This document shows, one piece after another, positions 1 to 5,307 of a DNA stretch of 6,165 nucleotides. Origin of the DNA: Nanobdellota archaeon (GTDB taxonomy: Archaea; Nanobdellota; Nanobdellia; Woesearchaeales; GW2011-AR15); contig JAAXVZ010000080.1 of the NCBI GenBank assembly GCA_013335235.1, forward strand, positions 1 to 6,165, in the 5' to 3' direction. Made by a program: the position numbers and the translations under genes. The number at the start of each line of letters is the position of its first letter. Positions within the stretch are counted from its first letter, which is position 1. The notes beneath the pieces are model-generated. The model saw only the letters and a program-made list of their open reading frames with translations. It searched no databases and was not told where the DNA came from.

Positions 1-170
1 TCGCTAGCAGGGATAATGCTCTGGTAGGCAGTCTTGATTTCGTCAACTTGCTCTGGCCTGACAAGGTCGATCTTATTCACTACCAACAAAGTCGCCTCTC
101 GGCGAACATTTGAATGGAGCAGTTTTCCGAGCAGCATATCCTCTTCAGAAGGCATCTGGCTGGCATCCAC
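1..170 (-). CDS. era: Era-like GTPase, internal fragment (bacterial type)
   Basis: Read on the minus strand, codons from about 170 down to 3 give an uninterrupted stretch of about 56 residues that matches the middle of the Era GTPase domain. It starts with VDASQ, continues with an acidic/leucine helix (PSEEDMLLGKLL), then a hydrophobic strand leading into the G4 guanine-specificity motif NKID (encoded at 66-77, in the context LLVVNKIDLV), and ends in a helix (AYQSIIP). Era binds GTP and assists 16S rRNA maturation and 30S assembly in bacteria. The P-loop, switch regions and KH domain are absent. The frame stays open beyond 170, but the residues there (LISPP) do not fit the hydrophobic strand that should precede VDA, so the homology ends there. 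The downstream part runs off the window. Era is typically bacterial, which conflicts with the archaeal look of the other genes. Another Era-like or TrmE-like GTPase is possible. Confidence 0.72.
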   Translation of the reverse strand, partial: MDASQMPSEEDMLLGKLLHSNVRREATLLVVNKIDLVRPEQVDEIKTAYQSIIPAS

Positions 171-180
171 CGGCGGCGAT
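168..180. other. Head-to-head junction of two 5'-truncated genes
   Basis: Left of this point only the minus frame makes biological sense (Era). Right of it only the plus frame does (lyase/surface protein). The plus frame continues leftward without a stop to an ATG at 34, but that stretch is rich in Ser, Thr and Arg and is the antisense reading of the Era codons. Both genes lose their 5' parts at the same spot, which is expected of a chimeric assembly join or an inversion breakpoint, not of a natural gene start. The exact breakpoint cannot be placed within about 10 bases. Confidence 0.65.
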
Positions 181-3100
181 ATCAGCGTACGCTTGTTTGA
201 TGACGTGAAAGCAAACATGCTCTGGCTGAGGCAGAAAGTGAATGACCTTGGCGAAGGAGGGATAACCTATCCCTCTATCTACCTGTGGAAGGCTGTCGCT
301 GACAAGGCTTCCCAAATAAGCCCAGAGCAGAACATGCCAAAGGTCCAGTTCGACAACGCAAATGACATATTTCTGGTGAGGTCTGGATTTTCATATTCCA
401 AAGACACTGTCTTCCAGGTAGATGGCGGTGAAGAGAGAGGGAGCGGACATTCTCAGGCGCAGGGATATTACCTGTATGCGCTCGGCGAGCCTTTCCTTGA
501 TTATGAACAGGTCCCCTTAGATGATGATGTCAGGGCAGAGACATTCAAGAACGGAGTCTCTCTGCAGCCAGACACCCAGCCAAAAGAAGGCTCAACAGGC
601 TATTACTCTGCAAAATGCGGCTTCGCGCCGTTAAACCAGTATTACGGGATGAGCGATTGCCCTGTTTCCGGAACATATCCTGATTTCAGGAACCTGCCAC
701 TGAAATATGGCGGAGATGTTGAAGACTATATGGGAACAAGCGACTCTAACCTAGCTGGGGCTTTTGTCTGGAGGCCATACAAGAACGCTGACCCAGTAAG
801 AGAGTATTTTGTGAAGTTCGGAGACCTTGTAGCAAAAAGGACAGTTGTCACAGGCGTCACGCAAGGCCAGGGAATCTACCATAATTTCATCAACCTCTAT
901 AATGAGTTCACAGAGAAGGTCACAGGGAATAATTTCACCTTCTCAAGGAACGGGAACAACATGGCTACACAAGTCGTGTACTCTGACATTCCGCTGACAT
1001 TCTCAGAGGACTCTAACCTGAACTCCTGCTTTGCAAAGACAGATTGCAGCGGAAGCAATAGAGGCACAAGCAAATACAGACGCGCGTATTACCATGCTGA
1101 CGGAACAGAGGCTGATTTCATAATAAGCCATCACTGGTACACGAATAATTACAAGCCGGTGTCAAAGACAGGAGGGAATGATAAAGGCCTTGTCCAGGCA
1201 GGCAATACAATAATATTTGATACAGACAATGATGGAACCACTATAAATGGTGGCTGGAGCACAGATGGCTGGGCTCTTGCATATAATGATTTTGAAGTCG
1301 CTGCTTTCAATGCCACAAGCATCACACAGGATGGTGTGACAAGGTTCTCTTCTGACTCGCGTGTCAGTGTCAATATCAAGACAGACCTGTCTGGGATAAT
1401 TGTAACCCTGAATACAATGGAAAGGGCAAAAAATATAGACACATCAAAGAAAGTTAAGGTCACAATAGATGTAGGGTCTGCTGCTGTCGGGGGTGTGATG
1501 CATGACGGAGCCATTGTCCAAAGCACGATTTCTGGCAGCAAGGTCAGCTTTGAAGCATCTAGCTCGCAGAACTCTGACACATACCAGATAATAGCGGATG
1601 ATGATACACCAGTCCAGCTATTGTCTGTCGAGACTACAAGCATAGCTGCAGACAGCATAACTATAACTTCCCGGGTGAACAAGCCCAGTATCATCACACT
1701 TAGCTGGGGATACTCTTCAGCCCTTGGCACAGACATAACGTCAAATAGCCAAGTCAATACTATCTCTGGGTTGAAACCACTGACGCAGGTATATTATCAA
1801 GTGAAGGTCTGTGACATATCAAATCAATGTGTGACCAGCGGGATATATTCTGCTCTGACACTGGATGCATCAAATGTGCTGCCAGAGATTGTTTCTATGG
1901 AAGCAAGGGATGTATTCTCAACTGGGTTCAGGGTGAACCTTGCCCTGACTGCAGAGGCTGATGCAACATTGATTGTGGCTGAGACAGAAGACATGGCAAG
2001 TCCGAAAGAATATATCTCTCCGACAATGATGAGAAACCATTATTTCCTCGTGAGCGGCCTTTCCAATGGCACGAAATATTACTGGAAGCTCTTTGGAAAA
2101 GACAGCCAAGGGAATAGCTATAGCTCAGACACAAAAGTCATCATGACAAGTTCTGCCCAAAGCTTTGTGCCGCAATTGACAGGATTTGATGGGATGACAA
2201 CAGACATATCAAGCATATCTGACTGGAGCACTATCCAACACCTTATCCTGGAAGACACAAGATACGGAAGGATCGAGTTTGAAGACCGCGTCAACGGACA
2301 GGGGATAGATATGGCAAGTATCGTGAAGTTGAACTTCGCCAGCATCTCTGTCAACACCAAAGAAGCTCCAGGGATGGATGCTCCCGCAACATTGTTTTTC
2401 TATAGGCTACCCTTCAAGAGCCCTGTAATCCTAGTAGATGGGGATGTATGCCCTGAAGATATATGTAGCTTCCTATCCTATTCAGGCAATGTGCTGGCTG
2501 TAAGAGTATCACATTTCTCAGAATACTCTGTCAAAGAAGGCGCACCAAGAGAGATCAAAGCCTCTTCCTCCGGTTCCTCTGCCAGGCCAAGGCCTGTTAT
2601 TGAGAGTGAACCTGAAGAGAATGTTGTCATAACCAAAGAAAACGAGTTCTCTGCACCCTCACAGAATGAGGTGACTGCTCTCGTTATAAAAGAATCCATT
2701 GCACCAGAAAAAAAAGGACCGAACCTGTTCTTCCCTATTATTATACTCCTTGGCCTTGTCATCGTTGTGCCGCATCTTGGCAAGAGGAGGATAGACCCTG
2801 AGCAAGCTGAACTTATAGGGAAGCTCCTGTCAGCGCCAGACAGATCAAAGCGAAGCATGATGACTAAATCTGCAGAGACACCGATTGTCCTAGATGACAT
2901 GAAAGCATGCAATCTCCTGGATCTCGCGCGTGTAGTCTATTCACTTAGCGATGCGCAGTACAAGCAATATGCAAATGATATCCAGATGTGGATAGCTTGC
3001 TCGCTCTACCTGCCAGACGTAGCCAACATCATGCAGTACGCATCAGGCAGGGAAGATGTCTACAGGATACTGTACAATCTCCATCAGAAGGAGAATAACC

Positions 3101-3420
3101 CAGGCTATATCCCTATAACAAGAGTTCCAGAGAACATCGTATCCTGTGATATGCACAGCTCATCCTATATGCTGAGGCTCAGGAACGGCCAGACTGTGCA
3201 GAGCCTAAATCACCTGATGACCCTTCTGCCATTCATGTCAGGAGAGGTATTTGAGGCCCATGTGAACAAAGGCGTGAATGAAATTGCGCTCTGGGCAAGA
3301 GAGCAAAATGATTCCATGGGATCAATGCTTTCTGAGATGAAGTCAAAAGAACAGATGCATTCTTTCTTGAAATCCATAAAATGCGATCAGGAGATGCATA
3401 GGCTGCTCTCTTCTATATAG
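178..3420 (+). CDS. Membrane-anchored heparinase II/III-like surface protein with FN3 domains and a cytoplasmic DUF5752-like tail (5' truncated)
   Basis: About 1080 residues remain, numbered here from the codon at 178; no true start is present. Residues 65-110 resemble the heparinase II/III C-terminal beta domain: VRSGF, then a GSGH stretch (His at 91) and LGEPFLDY. A long beta-rich region follows to about 475. These lyases cleave acidic polysaccharides, but the N-terminal toroid with much of the active site is missing, so activity cannot be judged. Two fibronectin-III-like domains lie at about 477-561 and 568-659. Next is a beta domain at about 669-788 with a CPEDIC pair and the ending HFSEYSV, a pattern I associate with archaeal surface proteins. 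A Ser/Pro/Glu linker leads to one TM helix (849-867) followed by KRR, so the N-terminal part should be outside. The tail (868-1080) ends in a DUF5752-like domain (about 997-1072; key residues HVN, NEIALW). A weaker relative precedes it. Topology is well supported; substrate is unknown. Confidence 0.66.
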   Translation, partial: DISVRLFDDVKANMLWLRQKVNDLGEGGITYPSIYLWKAVADKASQISPEQNMPKVQFDNANDIFLVRSGFSYSKDTVFQVDGGEERGSGHSQAQGYYLYALGEPFLDYEQVPLDDDVRAETFKNGVSLQPDTQPKEGSTGYYSAKCGFAPLNQYYGMSDCPVSGTYPDFRNLPLKYGGDVEDYMGTSDSNLAGAFVWRPYKNADPVREYFVKFGDLVAKRTVVTGVTQGQGIYHNFINLYNEFTEKVTGNNFTFSRNGNNMATQVVYSDIPLTFSEDSNLNSCFAKTDCSGSNRGTSKYRRAYYHADGTEADFIISHHWYTNNYKPVSKTGGNDKGLVQAGNTIIFDTDNDGTTINGGWSTDGWALAYNDFEVAAFNATSITQDGVTRFSSDSRVSVNIKTDLSGIIVTLNTMERAKNIDTSKKVKVTIDVGSAAVGGVMHDGAIVQSTISGSKVSFEASSSQNSDTYQIIADDDTPVQLLSVETTSIAADSITITSRVNKPSIITLSWGYSSALGTDITSNSQVNTISGLKPLTQVYYQVKVCDISNQCVTSGIYSALTLDASNVLPEIVSMEARDVFSTGFRVNLALTAEADATLIVAETEDMASPKEYISPTMMRNHYFLVSGLSNGTKYYWKLFGKDSQGNSYSSDTKVIMTSSAQSFVPQLTGFDGMTTDISSISDWSTIQHLILEDTRYGRIEFEDRVNGQGIDMASIVKLNFASISVNTKEAPGMDAPATLFFYRLPFKSPVILVDGDVCPEDICSFLSYSGNVLAVRVSHFSEYSVKEGAPREIKASSSGSSARPRPVIESEPEENVVITKENEFSAPSQNEVTALVIKESIAPEKKGPNLFFPIIILLGLVIVVPHLGKRRIDPEQAELIGKLLSAPDRSKRSMMTKSAETPIVLDDMKACNLLDLARVVYSLSDAQYKQYANDIQMWIACSLYLPDVANIMQYASGREDVYRILYNLHQKENNPGYIPITRVPENIVSCDMHSSSYMLRLRNGQTVQSLNHLMTLLPFMSGEVFEAHVNKGVNEIALWAREQNDSMGSMLSEMKSKEQMHSFLKSIKCDQEMHRLLSSI

Positions 3421-3444
3421 GTTAGCTACTAGGTTAAAGGGATA

Positions 3445-3453
3445 TTATAAAAA
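3445..3453 (+). promoter_or_regulatory. Archaeal TATA-like box for the ccdA-type gene
   Basis: The sequence TTATAAAAA lies with its centre about 31 bp before the ATG at 3480. Archaeal transcription starts about 26-27 bp after the TATA centre, which would leave a leader of only about 4-6 bases. A purine-rich stretch (AAAGGGA) directly upstream could serve as BRE. There is no Shine-Dalgarno sequence before the ATG, which fits near-leaderless translation. It also suggests that ccdA is transcribed separately from the large gene ending 59 bp upstream. Confidence 0.6.
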
Positions 3454-3457
3454 GCAC

Positions 3458-3468
3458 TGAGAATCTCA
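3458..3468. promoter_or_regulatory. Candidate operator, 11-bp palindrome
   Basis: TGAGA-A-TCTCA is a perfect inverted repeat with 5-bp arms around one central base. It lies just downstream of the TATA-like box and upstream of the expected transcription start of the ccdA-type gene, where a bound repressor would block polymerase recruitment. The arms are short, so chance is a real alternative. Confidence 0.25.
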
Positions 3469-3479
3469 AATAATCTTGC

Positions 3480-4169
3480 ATGGCAGACATAACTATATTC
3501 CTGGCATTTGCAGCAGGCTTCTTATCATTCTTTAGTCCCTGCATCCTTCCTGTCATCCCTGGCTATATGGCATTCATCACAGGAGGCGCAGGCAAGAAAT
3601 CAAGAGCCAGCATAATGCTGTATACAGGATTGTTCATATTAGGCTTCTCTTTGGTGTTTTCTATTATTGGCCTTGCCATCAATAGTTCTGCTGGCTACCT
3701 TACTTATGGGACAAGGATATGGCTTGAGAGGATAGCAGGGATATTCATAATAGGTTTCTCGCTCCACATGCTAGGGATATTGAAGATCGGGAAACTGATG
3801 GAGGAACATAGATTTTCTCCAAAGCGATTCTCAAATAAGGGGCTTACTGCATTCATCTTCGGAAGTGCATTTGCAGTCGGATGGTCTCCTTGCATAGGTC
3901 CGATTCTGGGAAGCATACTCGCTCTTGCTGTTGCAAATCCGGGAATGGCGTTCCCTCTTCTTTTCGCTTATTCACTCGGGCTTGGGATACCTTTTTTTGC
4001 GATCGGCTTATCTGGAGAGCGTATCATGGCGCTGTTCCACAAGTCAAAAAAGATGCTATCATACTATAACATAGTGATGGGCCTCGTGCTCCTTATACTA
4101 GGGCTGCTTGTATTCACAGATAACATAAACCTCATAGGGAATATGGTTGCGCTATACCTGCCTAAGTGA
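3480..4169 (+). CDS. ccdA: CcdA/DsbD-type transmembrane thiol-disulfide transporter
   Basis: This 229-residue protein has the size and six-helix layout of the CcdA family, the stand-alone form of the DsbD transmembrane domain. The family passes electrons from cytoplasmic thioredoxin across the membrane to thiol proteins outside. Hydrophobic segments lie at about 4-28, 44-66, 83-103, 121-150, 156-178 and 193-213. The two signature motifs are clear: FFSPCILPVIPGY with Cys21 in helix 1 and GWSPCIGPILGSIL with Cys138 in helix 4. These cysteines form the redox pair, and the two half-repeats each carry one SPC-x-x-P, as the family requires. The ATG at 3480 is chosen because helix 1 begins right after it and the TATA-like box is correctly placed. 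No thioredoxin-like or cytochrome c maturation gene is in the window, so the partner is unknown. The gene runs convergently toward the small membrane protein gene, with ten bases between the stops. Confidence 0.92.
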   Translation: MADITIFLAFAAGFLSFFSPCILPVIPGYMAFITGGAGKKSRASIMLYTGLFILGFSLVFSIIGLAINSSAGYLTYGTRIWLERIAGIFIIGFSLHMLGILKIGKLMEEHRFSPKRFSNKGLTAFIFGSAFAVGWSPCIGPILGSILALAVANPGMAFPLLFAYSLGLGIPFFAIGLSGERIMALFHKSKKMLSYYNIVMGLVLLILGLLVFTDNINLIGNMVALYLPK

Positions 4170-4173
4170 CCAT

Positions 4174-4219
4174 CAAGAGCTAGATGAGCCTTGAGATATC
4201 TTTCTCATTATAGCTCTTG
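4174..4219. terminator. Inverted repeat at the convergent gene junction, possible bidirectional terminator
   Basis: CAAGAGCTA (4174-4182) is perfectly complemented by TAGCTCTTG (4211-4219). Inside it, ATGAG (4184-4188) pairs with CTCAT (4204-4208), giving a two-part hairpin with a loop of about 15 bases. It lies just past the ccdA stop and covers the stop codon and last codons of the minus-strand gene. No long T run follows the outer stem on either strand, so a standard intrinsic terminator is not shown. A 3'-end RNA structure or chance are the alternatives. Confidence 0.4.
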
Positions 4220-4593
4220 TCCTCAGTTGACATCCATTTGAATTGCATGAAGAGGCCATATGCTGCAACGCACACGCATAAGAGGCATAGCACGCCATTC
4301 AATACAGGCATGTAGAACAATGCCTTGTCGTTCACAAGGAGCTTGTAGATGATCTGAGCCAGGAAAGGGTATGCTATCGATCCAACCGGAGTCAAAAGGA
4401 GGATTGTCGATAGCACCATCAATACAAAGACACCCAAGATCATGCCTATCTCTTCTTTCTTTGTCGGCATGAGAACCCCGAAGAATTGCGCCAGCCCTTC
4501 TACAGCTGTCCAGAAAAGCCCGGATATCACAAGGTAGATGCCTGCAGCAAAGCAGGCAATGAAAAGGAAAACCTTGAAAGCTCGCTGGTCCAT
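4180..4593 (-). CDS. Small multi-spanning membrane protein, unknown function
   Basis: The product has 137 residues and I do not recognise the family. Hydrophobic segments at about 8-29, 49-68, 70-86 and 93-117 suggest three or four membrane helices. The short hydrophobic piece at 32-42 may be re-entrant or interfacial. A charged loop (PTKKEEIG, 43-50) separates the first two helices, and the C-terminal 20 residues are polar and charged (from KWMSTEDKS onward), likely cytoplasmic. The last helix holds three closely spaced cysteines (CLLCVC, 103-108), which sit in the membrane and do not look like a metal site. The ATG at 4593 is preferred because a TATA-like box lies 27 bp upstream and the first helix follows directly. 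It is on the same strand as the reductase gene 51 bp upstream, but the promoter suggests separate transcription. Codon use matches its neighbours, so it is probably a real gene. Confidence 0.75.
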   Translation of the reverse strand: MDQRAFKVFLFIACFAAGIYLVISGLFWTAVEGLAQFFGVLMPTKKEEIGMILGVFVLMVLSTILLLTPVGSIAYPFLAQIIYKLLVNDKALFYMPVLNGVLCLLCVCVAAYGLFMQFKWMSTEDKSYNEKDISRLI

Positions 4594-4615
4594 CTGGAAA
4601 GTAAGTGTTTCTCTC

Positions 4616-4624
4616 TTTAAAAAA
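4616..4624 (-). promoter_or_regulatory. TATA-like box of the small membrane protein gene, also a T6 run after the reductase gene
   Basis: On the minus strand this reads TTTTTTAAA, centred about 27 bp before the ATG at 4593, the spacing expected for a leaderless archaeal transcript. The six T residues come about 20 bases after the stop of the upstream reductase gene on the same strand. Archaeal polymerase often terminates at T runs, so the same bases could end one transcript and start the next. The double role is inference. Confidence 0.5.
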
Positions 4625-4644
4625 CTTGCCTGAGAATATGTCCT

Positions 4645-5193
4645 CTATTGTTTTGGCTTCTGAATAGCATACCTAAGCTGGACAAACCCGAAGCCATAAT
4701 GCTTCTCACTTAATAGGTCTAAAGATATATCTTCAGGTATGCCTCCGAACAGGCGGATGCCGTCGCCTAGCAGCACAGGTATTATCGTGACTGTGAACTC
4801 ATGCACCAAGCCTGCTTTAAGGAAGCTCTGGAAAGTGAGTCCGCCATCGACATATATGTTCTTCGCGCCCTCTGCTTTCAGTCTTTTTGCAAGCGCCTCT
4901 GGCGTTTCTCTTGAGCAAGAAACAGTGCCTTTCAGATGTTTGGGTATCTCAAGGCTTTTGCTGGAAAGGACAATCAATCTCCTTTTTCCATAAGGCCACT
5001 CTGGAAATGAAAGGACTTTCCCGAAAGTGCGGCTGCCCATGACAATTACATCGATATCTTCTATGAACTCAGAATAGCCGCAGTCCTCTCCCTTAGGGAC
5101 TAGAGCGTTCGCATGGTCCAGCCAGTCCAGGCTGCCGTCTTTCCTTGCGATAAATCCGTCCAGGGAAGTTGCCATGAATGCGGAGATATTCAT
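4645..5193 (-). CDS. Dihydrofolate reductase-family protein (RibD C-terminal-like, YyaP/YwjB type)
   Basis: The 182-residue protein has the usual length of single-domain members of the RibD-C/DHFR fold family, NAD(P)H-dependent reductases acting on pterin- or flavin-related substrates in the cytoplasm. Visible motifs in order are the first strand and loop ATSLDGFIA (8-16), the DGSLDWL stretch (19-25), VMGSRTFGKV (51-60), the nucleotide-binding strand NIYVDGG (112-118), PVLLGDGIRLFG (139-150) and a final strand FVQLRYAI (170-177). This set is typical of bacterial and archaeal proteins annotated as dihydrofolate reductase, but true folate reduction is often unproven for the family. The ATG at 5193 gives the standard family N-terminus (MNISAFMATSLDG) and has a TATA-like box about 26 bp upstream, with no Shine-Dalgarno sequence. 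It is divergent from the transglutaminase-like gene. Family assignment is firm; substrate is not. Confidence 0.9.
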   Translation of the reverse strand: MNISAFMATSLDGFIARKDGSLDWLDHANALVPKGEDCGYSEFIEDIDVIVMGSRTFGKVLSFPEWPYGKRRLIVLSSKSLEIPKHLKGTVSCSRETPEALAKRLKAEGAKNIYVDGGLTFQSFLKAGLVHEFTVTIIPVLLGDGIRLFGGIPEDISLDLLSEKHYGFGFVQLRYAIQKPKQ

Positions 5194-5215
5194 CCTGCTA
5201 TGCTAGAGAAAGGAC

Positions 5216-5223
5216 AATAAAAG
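5216..5223 (-). promoter_or_regulatory. TATA-like box of the reductase gene
   Basis: On the minus strand the bases read CTTTTATT. The centre lies about 26-27 bp before the ATG at 5193, so transcription would start at or next to the start codon. This matches the spacing of the other promoters in the window. Confidence 0.5.
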
Positions 5224-5235
5224 TGTATTGTTTAA

Positions 5236-5265
5236 TTGCATGATGCAAACTGCACGATACGTATC
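5236..5265. promoter_or_regulatory. Two short palindromes between divergent promoters, candidate operators
   Basis: TTGCAT-G-ATGCAA (5236-5248) is a perfect inverted repeat with 6-bp arms and one central base. GATACGTATC (5256-5265) is a perfect 10-bp palindrome. Their centres are about 18-19 bp apart. Both lie between the reverse TATA-like box at 5216-5223 and the forward one at 5281-5288, upstream of each gene, where a dimeric regulator could act on both. The two sequences are not copies of one another, so they would need different proteins or be partly chance. Confidence 0.3.
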
Positions 5266-5280
5266 ACTAACCAAAAAAGG

Positions 5281-5288
5281 AAATATAG
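5281..5288 (+). promoter_or_regulatory. TATA-like box of the transglutaminase-like gene
   Basis: AAATATAG, preceded by a purine stretch (AAAAAAGG) that may act as BRE, lies about 24-25 bp before the ATG at 5308. It supports the ATG at 5308 over the in-frame TTG at 5236, which would put the promoter inside the gene. Confidence 0.5.
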
Positions 5289-5307
5289 GGAAAACATTCC
5301 CCAACAT

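Noticed and set aside
34..177. N-terminal extension of the large plus-strand gene starting at ATG 34
   Set aside because: The residues are Ser/Thr/Arg-rich and lack domain or signal-peptide character, while the opposite strand reads as Era with an NKID motif. The plus reading here is an antisense shadow.
1149..1757. 202-residue open frame on the minus strand
   Set aside because: It lies inside the well-supported large gene, its composition is that of an antisense shadow, and it has no recognisable motif or TATA-like box of its own.
2478..2912. 144-residue open frame on the minus strand
   Set aside because: It overlaps the beta domain, linker, TM and tail coding of the large gene, and its Ser-rich reading is explained as the antisense of that region.
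5236..5307. TTG start and 24-residue extension of the transglutaminase-like gene
   Set aside because: The TATA-like box at 5281-5288 and both palindromes would fall inside the gene, and the added residues are basic and featureless. ATG at 5308 fits the promoter spacing seen elsewhere.
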